Positions 24,302 to 36,523 of a stretch of DNA of 64,000 nt are shown piece by piece (positions within the stretch are counted from its first letter, which is position 1; every line of letters starts with the position of its first letter). The translations under genes and the position numbers were made by a program. Location of the stretch: the NCBI GenBank assembly GCA_946807835.1, contig OX327686.1, positions 12,648,001-12,712,000 of the forward strand, in the 5' to 3' direction. The notes under the pieces are model-generated. The model ran no database searches and was not told where the DNA came from. It worked only from the letters and a program-made list of their open reading frames with translations. The DNA is from Ailanthus altissimus (Eukaryota; Streptophyta; Magnoliopsida; Sapindales; Simaroubaceae).

Positions 24302-25152
24302 ATGACAAACCCTTTTATCACTATTTTATCTAATGACAAATTAACTAGAGATAGCTTTGCGAAATGAAAAAGTACAATGAACATCATACTTATCTGTGAG
24401 AACTAAAAGTTTGTCCTCAGTAATCGCTACCCTCCTAAAGCTACTCTTAATGCTTGGCAAGAAGTTAAAGAGTAATATGGTCGTTAGATTGAGGTCGATG
24501 AAAAAGCCTACTGATACCTGTTAGCAAACATGTCTCAAGTACTTAAAAGCAAGCATAAGAAGATGGAAATTGCAAGAGAAATATGGGATTTACTTTAGAC
24601 TATATTTGGGTAACTTTTTGAAAAATTCCAATGTGATACAGTGGAATCTGTTATTAATATTATGATAAAGAGTAGAATCTCAGTTCATGAGTATGCACTT
24701 AAAATAATTGCTCAATTCAGTGAAGCTAAGATTCATAGGGTAAGGATAAACGAGTGAACGTAGGTAGGGATGATCTAGAAACCTTATCTCTGAGTTTTCT
24801 TCCATTTACGACAACCATTTCATAAACAAACTTAGGTTTAACATGACTTAGTAACTCAACGAGTTCTAAATCTTTAAATCCATCAATATTAGGAAACAAG
24901 GAGAGGCAAATGTTACTGATAAGGAAGTGGCTCGTCAAGAGGCAAACCAAAATGCCGAAAGACGAACAATAAGAGCAACAAGGCCAAGGTAAAAGAAAAA
25001 TATTTTCATTATAAAAAAGAAGGCCATTGAATGAGGAATTACACCTTCTATCTATAAGAGTTCAGGAAGAAAAAGAAAGGTAAATATGATTTACTTGTAC
25101 TTGAAGTTCGTTTAGTGGAAAATAATTAATAACCATGGGTAGTAAACTCTAG
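24302..25152 (+). pseudogene. Copia B gag and start of protease
   Basis: From 24302 the frame reads MTNPFITILSNDKLTRDSFAK, then a copia gag (UBN2-type) including LLANMSQVLKSKHKKMEIAREIWDLL near 24520-24600 and SRISVHEYALKIIAQFSEAK near 24670. A zinc-knuckle remnant (YFHYKKEGH-MRN) lies near 25000, with its cysteines lost. The protease begins PWVVNSRV at 25131-25154, where the family has DSG; here Asp reads Asn and Gly reads Arg. It is cut there by the LTR insertion and resumes as TNHVC at 28134. More than ten stops. Confidence 0.85.
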
Positions 25153-25157
25153 GGTTA

Positions 25158-28129
25158 TTGATAAAGGCATATTTGTCATATTTTTTCATATTTTTATTGT
25201 GATATTTTATTATTTTATAAGAATAAATGGCTATTTATGTGCATTATTGTTATTATCAAAAGCATTTGATGTCATTTTGGTTGGTACCATGAATGGTCTA
25301 CAAGGCACTTCGACAATGAATTCACAGGATCAATTATGAATCGTCTAGTGAAGGCACTTCTAAAGAAGATCCTAACATAGTTGACCTCCTAGAATAATCC
25401 TTTTTTGGTGATAAGTAGTTGTCCCTGGAGTTTTTGTAATTTGGCATGCTTTATTAAGTTCTTTTATAATTGGCATTACTGATAATGGCATATTGTTCGC
25501 GAAATTATACACACACAAATTTGTAACTGCAAGTGCACGGGTCATGAGCAAGTAATAAAGTGCCTAACTTTAGGATTATGTCCTAAATTAATGCTAAGTA
25601 CTATGATGTTGACAACCTAACTTTATCTAAGCGAATTTAAAGGATAAGTTGAATTGTGAAATTAAAAATGCTTTAAAACTAAGTAACTTGATAAATTAGA
25701 GAAATGATAGTTTTATGGCAATGGGGGTTCTAGGGACTTAATTTTTCTCTATTGTTTCTATGCTCTTTATCATTTATGATCAACAACTAATCTAATGTAT
25801 TCATTAATCAAGGGCTTAAGAATAATCTCATTCCCTCTCCCGAGTACCGAATGAGACTCTATACATATACAAACAAGTTGATATCCCTATCTAACCCGTT
25901 ATATATACACGCATTAAGCTACCCTTATGCAACTATCCTAAGTTCATTAGTCTCCTAACTCAACAAACTCAAAGCTATGCCTTTTACAACCAACATATGG
26001 ATTAAAATTTCCCAAGCACATAACCCAAGTGTTTAATTCATCTAATCCATTTCCTAATGCAATTAGAAGCATTAAGCACATAAAAGGCATAAATGAATAA
26101 GCATCAAATAGTCATTAATCACAAAATCACATCAATACATAGAGTTCAATAAAGTTCCATCAAGCTCTAGAACATATAATTTAGCAATCTATAGTGAAAT
26201 ATTCAATTACATTCATCCAAATATTCATAAAAGTACTCATGTTCAAATTAACATAAAATACAATTACAAACTATAAATAAATGTAAATGCAGTAAAGAGA
26301 GAAGAATGAACTAGTTAAAGAAGCCTTTGGAGTCTTCAATCTTCAATAATCTTCCTTAATCCAAGCTTCAATGGTATTTCTCTCACTAAAAACTAGAGTT
26401 TCTCTCTATTTCATGCTCTCATTTCTCTCCTTGAGAAAATGGTTAAAGGGTAGTATTTATAGGTTTCAAATTAGGGTATAAAAATGGGTAATGAAACAGG
26501 TGGTGGCGCCTGGGATCCACGTTTTGGCACCTAAGCCCCGAACATTTTACCAATGGAGCCTAGGCGCCATTTTCGGGTGTTAGGGTGCTAAAGCCTAGGT
26601 GTGGTACTGTAGCAAGACACTATTTGCACTGTAGCTCTGTCACTATTTATGGCACTGTAGCATATTTGGTGTTTTTGCTTGTTTGCTTTGAATTTTCGCC
26701 CCTAATAACTCCATTAACTTGAAACCTACAAAATAAAATTGATATACATAAAAAGCCATAAATTTATATTCAAAATGAGCAATTATCTAATTAAGAGGGG
26801 TATAATATCATATATAAAATGCGTTTATCACATATTTGTCATATATTTTCTCATATTTTTATTTTGATATTTTATTATTTTATGAGAATAAATGACTAAA
26901 ATGTAAACTTTTCAAAATATGGACTTGTCGCCTCAATGACACAAGAAGTTTTGCCCCAGTGCTGAAACAGTGATCAAAATAAGAAAAAAAAAACAACTTG
27001 TTTCAGTCGCAGTCTAGCGCCCTAGTGCTAACTCGCCACCGCGCTAGTGACATCCCAGCGTTAACACCTCATCGCTCTATCAATGAGGCCTTTTACACGC
27101 AGCACCCCAGCGATAGTGCGATTTTTAATCTAACGAGAATTGAGGTTTTCAAGCTCAAATCAATCCCTAAAAAAGGCCACTCATCCCCAGCCTTTAGAGA
27201 AGATCCAAGAACACACAACATAAGTCTTAGAGAGCAATTGGAGCTTAATTGAAGCAGCTATAGAGAGAGATTCAAGGCGCTCTTTGGCATTAAGAGTTTC
27301 TTAAGTAGCGCAATCTAGATCAATTCGACGTATATATCGGTTTGCTACTGATTGTATCATGTTTTCTTATTATTTTTGCCGTTGTTCTCTTATAGCCATG
27401 AACTAAATTTTCTTTCTAGGGTTATACTTGAACACAATATGTACGCTTAATTGCCATATCTTTTTAATATTTAATAAACTTAGTTCTTTGTTATTCATAT
27501 TACTTGTTCTTAATGCTTCAATTTATTTAGCCAATATATGGTGAATGAATTGGTAATATTTTTGATAAACTTAGAAGAAGAATCATTATATTTAGACCTA
27601 GGTAATTTGATACATGATTGTAAAGTAACATTTAATGTTGCATATGTAAGTTTCAAATTAGGATAGAAATATACCTAATTGGCATGTATGATCAATAATA
27701 CTTAATCTAAATGAATCTTAATTTATTACAAGTACTATAAGAATATAGGTATTTGGTAAATTAAGGTATACTTGCATGACCTTGGGAGAGGCTTGTGAAT
27801 ACGTTAGTGTCTTGATCAATAACAAAGATTAAGGGAATTAAATATTATAGGATTAATCACTAGAAAGCATATTGAAGGATAGTTAACCCTAGGTTTTTTC
27901 TATATTGCTATCTTCCAAATCTTTTTACATTGTGTCATTATTTTTATATTTTCTACATTCATTCTTAGTTTTTTTTTTAAATAATTATTAGAAAGACATA
28001 ATTTTAGTACTTGGTTAAAAAGTAGAAATTATTCACGTGGATTTGACATCCAGCTCTTTTGTCCCTTTATTACTTGCATCCGATAGTGTATACTTGCACT
28101 CAATTTTAAGAAATAGAAATATCGCATCA
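25158..28129 (+). mobile_element. Athila-type LTR remnant inserted in Copia B
   Basis: Starts TGATAAAGGCATATTTGTC and ends ATATCGCATCA, the termini of the Athila LTRs at 36524, 46470 and 47928. The flanks GTTAT (25153-25157) and GTTAC (28130-28134) are a 5-bp target duplication with one change. Inside, a second LTR start (TGATAATGGCATAT) is at 25480, after 100 bp of LTR and 222 bp of unrelated text. So this is probably a whole element shrunk to a 5' LTR scrap, an internal scrap and a 3' LTR. The 3' LTR is itself split by another LTR at 25494-26830. Confidence 0.85.
25494..26830 (-). mobile_element. Solo LTR of a different Athila-like family, nested
   Basis: Read on the minus strand it begins TGATAAACGCATTTTATA and ends TTTCGCGAACA. 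The flanks CATAT (25489-25493) and CATAT (26831-26835) are a perfect target duplication that splits the surrounding LTR at GGCATAT/TTGTC. A TATA box lies on the minus strand at 26463-26454. Upstream of it are three GC palindromes of the type GGNNCCTRRGNNCC (26505-26518, 26526-26539, 26555-26568). Confidence 0.9.
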
Positions 28130-29622
28130 GTTACTAATCATGTTTGTTTTTTTTTTTTTTTTTTTGCAGATAATTGATTCTTTGCAAACATTTATAGATG
28201 TAGATTTTAGGATTTGAGTGGGTACCGTGATTGTTGTCTTGTTTCAGTTAAAGTGGTGGGAGAAGTTAAGCTTAAGTTTAAGGATCATTTTTTTTTTAAT
28301 TTTACAAGACGTTTATAATATTCCTGATTTTAGACGAAATTTAATCTTAAATTCTAAATTTTAGAACACTACTATTTTGTTTCTTTTAATAATAAATTAG
28401 TTTTTATTTTTAGAAATTGATTGAATATATGCGTCGGTATCATGCATTTGGAAACTCAGACATTGATTAATATTGAAATATTTAGACTGGAACAACCAAA
28501 GTTCAAGAAACAAAGGATTTCTCTAGATGAAAAAAAATATATCTTTGGCACCTTAGATTAGGTAATATTAACCTAAATAGGTAAATAGGATACAACCACT
28601 AGTAAAGGATGAACCCTTAAATAGTTGAAGGATTGGTACATTACAAACTTGTGAATCTTGTCTGGAAGGTAAAATGACTAAAAGACATTTTATTGAAAAA
28701 GTAATTGGGCCAAAGGACCTTTGGAATTAGTATATTTAGATTTCTGTGGTCAAATTAATGTAAAACCTAGAGAAGGATATAAATATTTTGTCACTTTTAT
28801 TAATGATTGTTCTCACTACACCTATGTATATATTAGACATAAAAATAAAAAACCTTTGAAATTTCAAAGAATTCCAAGTTACAACTGAGAAATAACTTAA
28901 TAAACCTTTAAAAGCATTTCAATCTAATCGAGAAGGTGAATATTTTGATTTCGAATTTAAAGATCAATTTGAAAGAGAATAGAATCATATTCCAACTCAG
29001 TGCTTTGAGAACACCACAATAAAATAGTATTGCCAAAAGAAGAAATATAACATTACAAGACATGGTAAGATCTATGCTTAATTTCTCATCGTGATACCCA
29101 ATTCTTTTTTAGGGTTATGCATTGAAAATAACAATGTATATTCTTAATATAGTACCATCTAAGTCAATCTTTAAGATACCCTTAGAGTTTTGGAATGGTC
29201 GCAAACCTTCTTTGCTATACTTTTGCATATAGGTATGTCCAATATATGTACTAAAATGAAAAACCATGAAGTATGAACTACGTTCAGAATTATGCCTATT
29301 TGTAGACTACCCAAAAGAGACAAGAGGTGGTTTCTTTCATAATAATCAAGATAACACAATATTTTTATCAATAAATGCTACTTTTCTTGAAGATAATTAA
29401 ATAAGAGATCACAAACCTCAAAGTAAAGTTGTCATGAAGACCTTTTGATGAAGTTAGACCTCAACAACAAACAATTGTAGTTGGATCATAAAGTTAACAA
29501 ACCATGCTTGCTTGTCAGAATACATTATTGCCTAGACCCAGTGGGAGGGTTGTAAGACAACCCATAGCCTACACTTTATTTGGAGAAGCATAAGTTGCAA
29601 TCTCTGATGATAGTGCATATAA
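28130..29622 (+). pseudogene. Copia B protease tail and integrase
   Basis: After the insertion the protease resumes with TNHVC, followed by a run of about 18 T. Then come VYNIPDFRRNLI near 28305, a GAG-pre-integrase motif LWHLRLGNINLN near 28535, and integrase fragments. The integrase shows GKMTKR-like text near 28670 and an altered NGVAERRN-type block near 29020 (NSIAKRRNITLQDMVRSML). ILNIVPSKSIFKIPLEFWNGRKPS lies near 29130 and SELCLFVDYPKETRGGF near 29290. Frames shift repeatedly. It stops at the next inserted LTR. Confidence 0.85.
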
Positions 29623-30892
29623 ATGATAGGGGTTAATTAAGTTTAATATTTCTATCTTTCAAACTTATTATTTGTTTTTTTAAATTAAGATTATTTAGCT
29701 TTTTTATGTGTTTCTTTATATTTTATAGGTTTAGAGTCAATGGAGTGAATAAGAATGAAAACCTAATAAAAACAAGGAAAAAAATATCAAAATTACTACG
29801 GTTGATTGCTACAGTAACAAGCCACGGTGATTTCCTACAATTATTTTACTATAAGCCAGTGTCACAGTGCTTAAAACCACCATCACGATGTTGCGTAAAT
29901 AGTTCCAGCATAAAAAATATCATAATCTTACTTTTATTTGAAGTTTTATCTTAATTTAAAGATATAAAATTGTAAATAAAAGACTGAAAGCTTAATTCAA
30001 GAATCAAGAAGATAGAGAAAGATTAAATTTTAGAAGATTAAGAAGACTACAAGATTAAAGACTGCAACAAAATTAATTTTATCTCTTTAACTCTTTATCT
30101 TTATAGTTTTTTTATGATTTTTATGATGTTATTCTTGATAACGTCTAAAACTATTTATTTCACCATGAGTTAAGTTTTAATTCTAGGGCTACAACTTTGA
30201 ACTTGATATATGATTAAATTCAAGTTCTTTTCTTATTTTTATGAAGTCAATAATAAAATTGTTCAATTATTCTATACTTAGTGCTTTCTAATTACTTAAT
30301 CACTAATTAGATTATTGTGAGAACCTTAATGAAGTTGACGAAGGGATTTTTGTATTAACCTTGAATAATTTGAGATATGAACATAGGGTAATAACTATAA
30401 GTTTCATATAGGATAGAAATATACCTATATGACATATATGGTAGTAATAGATTAGTTCTTAATGAATCTTATTCTATTCTGATTATCATCTACATATAGG
30501 TAATTTTTAGGGCAAGATATAGTCACTCGACTATCGATAGAGGCTTGTAATAATATTAGAAATCTAGCCAACAATTTATATTAAGGAATTAACTTAAGAA
30601 AAGATTAATTGGTTCAAGTAATATATCGAGGGATAGTTGTAATCCTAGGTTTGATCTGTTATTGGTGCCTCTATCTTCTTATCTTTAATTTTATATATCT
30701 TGTTAGTTTTCTGTTTATTTAGTTTAGATTACTATCTCTTAATTTTCATTCGTCTGAATAAAAATAAGAAAACACAATCTTAGTACTTAGTGTAACAATA
30801 ACAATAATTCCTCGTAGGAACGATACTTGGAATCAAATCCTATATTACTTATTGCGATAGTGTGCACTTGCACTTTAGCTACCAATTATACA
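29623..30892 (+). mobile_element. Solo LTR (TGATAGGGG family) inserted between Copia B integrase and reverse transcriptase
   Basis: Begins TGATAGGGGTTAATT and ends CCAATTATACA. It resembles the LTRs at 60416-61670 (plus) and 50229-51578 (minus): shared start, a shared block with GGTAACAACTAT and GCCTAGATGGCAT-like words, the 'ctcgactatcgatagaggcttgtaat' block, and the end TTGCGATAGTGTGCACTTGCAC. It interrupts codons of the linker before the reverse transcriptase (SDDSAY on the left, DPLIYKQAMIDSDKD on the right). Small indels at the joint hide the target duplication. Confidence 0.82.
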
Positions 30893-32400
30893 TGATCCAT
30901 TGATATATAAACAAGCAATGATAGATTCTGACAAAGATAAATAGCTTAAAGCCCTGATGATTTAAACCTACTGGATATAAATGGGTCTATAAAAGAAAAA
31001 GATGAGCTAATGGAAAAGTGAAGACATTCAAATCAAGGCTGGCAATAAAGGTTTATACCCTAAAAGAGAGAGTGGACTATAGGAATACTTTCTCCCTGAT
31101 AGCCATGGTAAAATCCATTTGCATTCTTTTGTCTATTATTGTTTGTTTAGATTACAAAATATGGCAAAATGGTTATCAAGAATGATTTTCTTAATGACAA
31201 TCTTGATGAAACCATTGATATAGTTCAACTAGAGGGATTCATAGAACAAGGTTAAGAGCAAAATGCTTGTAATATGCAAAGATCCATTTATGAACTTAAG
31301 CAAACATCTAGATCTTGGAATATAAGGTTTGATCAAGCTATCAAGTCTTATGACTTTAAGTAAACATTAATGAAGCTTATGCATACAAGCGTATCAATGA
31401 AGGCAAAATGGTTTTTTTTGGTTCTTTACTTTAATGATATTTTTTTATTAAGAGTGATAAATAAACATTATCAAATGGGGAAAAAAATGGCTATCTAAGC
31501 AATTCCAAATGAAATATTTTGGAGAAGCAAGTTATATTTTTGGGATCCAACTCATACGAGATTGTAAGAATAAAGCCTTAACTCTATCTTAAGCATCGTA
31601 TATAGATAAGATCCTTATAAGATTTCTCGATGCAGAATTCCAAGAAAGGTAGTTTACCTTCTTGCCATGGAACTCATTTATCTAAGGCATCATGCCCTAA
31701 GACACTTCATGAAGAAGAGGATATGAGACCAATACTCTATGCCTCTATAGTAGGCAGCCTAATGTGTGTTATGTTGTGTATTAGGTCTAATATTTGTTAT
31801 TCGGTGGGTATAGTCAGCCGATATCAATCTAATACAAGATATGATCATTGGATTATAGTAAATCATATTCTCAAATACCTTCAGAGAACGAGAAATTTAT
31901 ACTTGTCTATTATGGTAAGGATTTTATCCCAATCGAGTATACTGATTTTAATTTTCAATATGATTTGGATTCTTGCAAATCCACATCCAGATTAATGTTC
32001 ACTCTTAGTGGTGGAGCCATTATGTAGTGAAGCATAAAAAAATTATGTATTGTCGATTCCACCATAAAAGATGAATATAGCAGCTTGTGAAGCAGCTAAG
32101 GAGATAATATAAATTCTTATTGGATTTGAAACTTGTTCCAAATATGGATAAATCCATCACACTTTCTTGTGATAAAGTGGTGGGGTGGTAAACTCCAAAG
32201 AGCTAAGAAGTCATAAGAGAAGTAAACACAGAGAATATAAATACCATATGATTAGGGAGATCGTTCATTGAAGATGTTGTGGTAAGGAAAATCGGGTCAC
32301 AAAATAACCATACTGAACCTTTTAAAAAGACTTGAACTATTGTTAGTTTTAAAATTCACTTAGAAGGTCTAAGGATATGAGACATGTTTCACTTGCTTTA
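30893..32400 (+). pseudogene. Copia B reverse transcriptase and RNase H
   Basis: KWVYKRKR-like text at 30985, then AMVKSICILLSIIVCLDYKIWQ near 31105-31160. The YVDD box is destroyed: the site near 31428 reads LYFNDIF. KKGSLPSCHGTHLSKASCPKTLHEEEDM starts near 31640, SNICYSVGIVSRYQ near 31787 and HILKYLQRTRNLYL near 31863. RNase H traces follow near 31990-32270 (ACEAAKE, SKELRSHKRSKH). Multiple frameshifts and stops; the longest surviving frame is 31630-31995. Confidence 0.88.
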
Positions 32401-32415
32401 GGGCAAGTAAGAGAT

Positions 32416-33903
32416 TGTTGGGAGTATGCCATTAACGCATGATTATTTGTATTTGTTTACTATTGAAAATAAATAATAGAAGTTATTCATTCAATTTTAG
32501 GTTTGCAATTTTAGTTTCTTTTATTCAAATATTTTGAAATTCTTTGATTATTATATGTAACCTTATAATTAGTATATAATAATTAAATACAAGATGACTA
32601 AGTTTAAGCATAATAATTTAAACTAGTTCTTAGTCCGTATGAAGACAAACTTCGTTTAATAGACTATAAGTATGGTCTATTTATATATTATATACAATAG
32701 GCTGATTTGAATCATTCTATGTATAGACATAGAAAATAAATGCACTTTGTGTAATATTGATTATATAGGATTGAACTGTGATAAAATTAATTTTCTGTTA
32801 ATATATGTTAATAAAGAGAATTTATTTTATCACAATACAATTATATATGAATTAATCTTAATTCTGAGTGATTAATAAACTCCTGTCATTGAGTTATATT
32901 TATTAATCTATAAGGAAAATATTATAAAATATTTTCAGTCCATTACCAAGTATTTTATAGATAACAAAATGAATCACTAGGAACATTTCTCATAGAAATG
33001 GAATCCACTCCTTCTGAAGAAGAAGTTAAGTTGTTCCCTTGATATTGATTCTAGTCTTTGATAATGAGGTCAATATTATTTAAGAGTTAAAGAAAATAAT
33101 TAATTTGTGATTTTCATAAATTAAGTATTCAAAAGATGATCAGTGTAGATCAAGAATAAATATGTAATTAAAGAGGATAATTGACACTTGACCAAACTGT
33201 AATTATGAAAAATTAATCTATAAGAAATGATTATTGAATGGACAAAGACATTTTTATGTTTTATAATTTATCTATAAAATTAAGAATTCAACTTTATATT
33301 TCTAGTTGAGCAATATAAAGTTAGTAAATAAAATCATCTTGATTAAGGAGTTTTAATCAAATAATTTAATTTATTAGAGCTTAATTTTGTAGGTCGATCA
33401 GGTCTCATGCTAGCTCCATAAAATACTAAAATGGATTGTAGGTTAATTGTTGAATCTAAAATATTAACTAGCCTAAATTTAATTTGATTAAACTTATTAG
33501 GTCAATTAATTACTTTTGTTGGCTCAAGTTTAATTTAATTAAACCCATTGGGCCTAATGAAATGTTGACCCAATCCACAATAGTTAAGGAATTAAATAAA
33601 TAACTAGATTATATAAATTATTTAAATAATTTGGATAATTTTATATTATCTATTAAATTTAAAAAAATAAAATATTATTTTAATCCTTATTAGATAAAGA
33701 TTTATCTACTTAATTATCTAAATTAAACCTAATTAAGTGTGGTGGTCTATTAATGATTAAAGTTTAGGTAAAAGGCGTATTTTCAAAAGGAAAATACATA
33801 CGCTTTAAAAGAGTTTTTAAGACTTTCCTTCTATATGTGTGCACTTTTATAATTATCTTAAGCTGAAATTTGTTTAAAGAAAAACAATTAGAACATAAAA
33901 AGA
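32416..33903 (+). repeat. 3' LTR of Copia B, 3'-truncated
   Basis: Preceded by a polypurine tract GGGCAAGTAAGAGAT (32401-32415), it begins TGTTGGGAGTATGCC. Its later part matches 21560-22280. Homology stops near 33903, about 190 bp short of the end seen in the 5' copy, so the terminus and target site are lost. Confidence 0.85.
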
Positions 33904-34208
33904 ATGGTAAAGGACATTTTTATCCTAATATTTTAGGCTAATTGACAATCTTAGCCTAATAAAATTTGAAATACACAAATTTACATCTGATCCGTTAACT
34001 TTTACCATTAATTTTAATGATTGAAGGTAAAAAATTAATCTAACCAAAGAAATAAATTGTTTTTTGGACATGTGACACAATCTTACCCATTCATTGTCAT
34101 TTTGAATACATGGTACAATTTTATTCATTAATTTAATTTAGTATAATTCTAAAAGATAAACTTTAATAAAAGCATTTTTTGATGACACTTCAGCGACAAA
34201 AGATAATC
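33904..34208. other. Short unassigned spacer
   Basis: AT-rich, no gene. The minus-strand open frame 33925-34128 has no similarity I recognise. The text 'aaaggacatttttatcctaatattttaggctaatt' resembles edges of plant DNA transposons. Confidence 0.4.
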
Positions 34209-34458
34209 AAATTTACATAATAGACTCTATTTTTTCTGATATACATAATGGTGTGGTCATTTTTTTGTCAAAACAATGCCAAAAAATGGCCAAAATGGGG
34301 GAGAGAGGCGGCTACCGCCACCGTCAAAAGGGGGGCGGTGACAGCGACCACCATTCTCCACCCATTTTGGCCATTTTCAAGCCTTTGTTTTGCCAAAAAT
34401 GACTACACCATTGTGTTGATTAGGAAAAATAGAGTCCAATGATATAAATTGTAAATTT
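34209..34458. mobile_element. Fold-back / MITE-like element
   Basis: An imperfect inverted repeat about 95 bp long joins 34209-34300 to 34361-34458. Matching words include aaatttac, gactctattttt, aatggtgt-gtcattttt, gtcaaaacaa/ttgttttg and ggccaaaatggg. The central 60 bp are GC-rich and contain GGCGG-CTA-CCGCC (34307-34319). There is no coding capacity (the plus-strand frame 34248-34442 is a by-product). The target duplication is unclear, so the superfamily is open. Confidence 0.8.
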
Positions 34459-34782
34459 CTTTACTACTCAATGTTGTTGAAAAATGGCAGCCAACGACTG
34501 ACCGGTCGCTATTTTTTGGCGACAGTGACAAATTTTTTTAATTAATAATTAATTTTTTTATTAATAATTGACCAATTATATAGTAATACCTATTCAAATT
34601 ACATTGTGACACATGTCTATTCCTATATTTTTTTCAGAGTCTATTAATAATGGGGGTAAAATATTAAATAACTATTAAGAATAGATTTTTCATCCAAATA
34701 AATGGCAAAAAGTGGCGGATTGGGGCAAAATTGGGTATTAAAAATTTATATAGGGTAAAAGTATCATTTAGGCTATACTATT

Positions 34783-36523
34783 ATGGTACGTATGACCTTT
34801 ACTCTAAAAAATATTAGATCATCCATAATTAATAGACTTGTCCACACGAGTAGAGGACCTAAGACCCTAGAATATAAAACTAATTGCATTCGGTGGAGTG
34901 CAAAAAGTAAAGGAGTAATAACCTTACTTGTCATAGCTGTTGGCAAAGGGTTAAATATCGACTACATAGTAGTCCAAGCACCCACTGTCTACAACGCTAT
35001 TACAGGTTATTTTTGGATCCATTATATGGGACCAATCCCCCCACACAGCACTAGGTAGTAATATGTGTCTTAGCCACAAGACTGGGAATAATAGACATAA
35101 GAAGGGAACAAATACAGGTAAAATAGTGCTACATCAACTCCTTAAGAGCTAGTATAACTAAAGAAGAACTTGGAACCACTATGACAAAAGACCAACCCAC
35201 CTTTACTTCTGATGAAGTAAACATTAAAGAGTAATAACTTGATCGGTGGCCAAAAAGGATTCCCAATGAAAACGAGTACATGCTGCCAAGCATTAAGAAG
35301 ACGAAGGAAATAGTCTTGAATTCTGAGGCCTCTGGTTGGAAAAGTTCTCCTAGTAAACCATCTATCCGAAGGAGAATGACAACAATTGATAGAACTCTTG
35401 ATTAAGAACCAAGATATCTTCATCTTGTTTAATCAAAATATGATAGGAATTCATCTAGAAGTGATTACTTACAGACTGAACATTCAATAGAAATACAAAC
35501 CAGTTAGATAGAAGCAAATGTACTTTATGCTCGAAAGAAACCAAATTATAAGTGATGAAGTGGATCGGTTACTAGAAATCGAATTTATCAAGGAAGTGAA
35601 CTACCTTAAATGGTTCTCTAATGCTGCTATTGGAAAAAGAAAGGTAAATGAAGGGTATGTGTTGATTACATTAACCGCAATAAAGCAACAACTATAGATC
35701 CTTTCCCTTTACCTAAAATAGACCAAATGAGGTACGAACATTTATCATTCCTAGATGTATATAGTGGATACAATCAAATCAGAATAGCAAACGAAGATGA
35801 GGAGAAAACTAGCTTCATCACAGAAAGAGGAATCTACTGTTACAGAGTGATGCCTTTCGACCTCAAGAACATAGGTGCAACTTTTTAAAGGCTAGTAGCC
35901 AAAGTCTTTGATACGTTAATTGAAAAAATAGTGGAAGTTTATATCGATAATACAGTAGTCAAGAGCAAGAAAGTAGAAGACCACATTATAGATCTATAAG
36001 AAGTCTTCGATACACTGCGGAAGTATTGAGTTTGATTGAACCTATCTAAATGCTTATTCAGAATTTCATCTAAAACCTTCCTATGGCACATAGTTAGTGC
36101 ACGCGAAATTGAAGAAGACCAATCTCAAGTCTAAGCTTTGCATAAAATTTAGTTTATACCCTTAAAGAAATTCAGACACTGACCGGAAAAATCACGACGC
36201 TAAGTCGGTTCATATTAAGAATATCATACAAATGCAGGCCATTCTTCCAATTGCTAAAAACCAAGAAGGAATACAATTGAGGGCCAATTCAAATGGAAGG
36301 TTGGCTAAACTGAAGAATACCTAAAAAACCCCTTATTCTTTCCACGCCACTTCCCAATGAGACTTTACACCTCTATCTACCAGTATCTACCAAGTCTATT
36401 ACCACGGCGCTACTAAAGGAAGAAATGATGCAACAAAAGCTAGTATTCTACACTAACAAGGTACTCACGAATATTGTAACCCGTTACTTAGAGGCGAAAA
36501 GGCTCATTTTAGCAATGACTCAT
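34783..36523 (+). pseudogene. Ty3-gypsy pol remnant, Tat-like: protease, reverse transcriptase, RNase H
   Basis: KGVITLLVIAVGKGLNIDYIVVQAPTVYNAI near 34910 is the protease C-terminal region of plant gypsy elements. Reverse transcriptase blocks follow: YKPVR and LERNQIISDEVDRLLEIEFIKEV near 35530-35595, the YSGYNQI-type block near 35760, MPF-LKN near 35850, and the active site at 35940-35951 reading YIDN followed by TVVKSKK. The family has two Asp there, so the second is now Asn. RNase H text (LYTSIYQYLP, then EAKRLILAMTH) runs to 36523, where an Athila LTR begins. Frames shift often. Sequence style and the antisense genes further right point to the Tat lineage; that link is inference. Confidence 0.82.

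Larger units (their letters stand above)
21541..33903 (+). mobile_element. Copia B: second Ty1-copia element, split by nested LTR insertions
   Basis: Two copies of one LTR frame this region: 21541-22469 (its first part missing) and 32416-33903 (its last part missing). They align from about 21560/33180 onward. Between them lie a primer site (22472), leader, gag (24302), the protease start, integrase (28530-29600) and reverse transcriptase/RNase H (30930-32270), all plus strand in copia order. Foreign LTRs sit at 25158-28129 (in the protease) and 29623-30892 (between integrase and reverse transcriptase). Both LTRs are incomplete, so no target duplication can be shown. Heavy stop and frameshift load make it older than Copia A by appearance. 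Confidence 0.9.
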
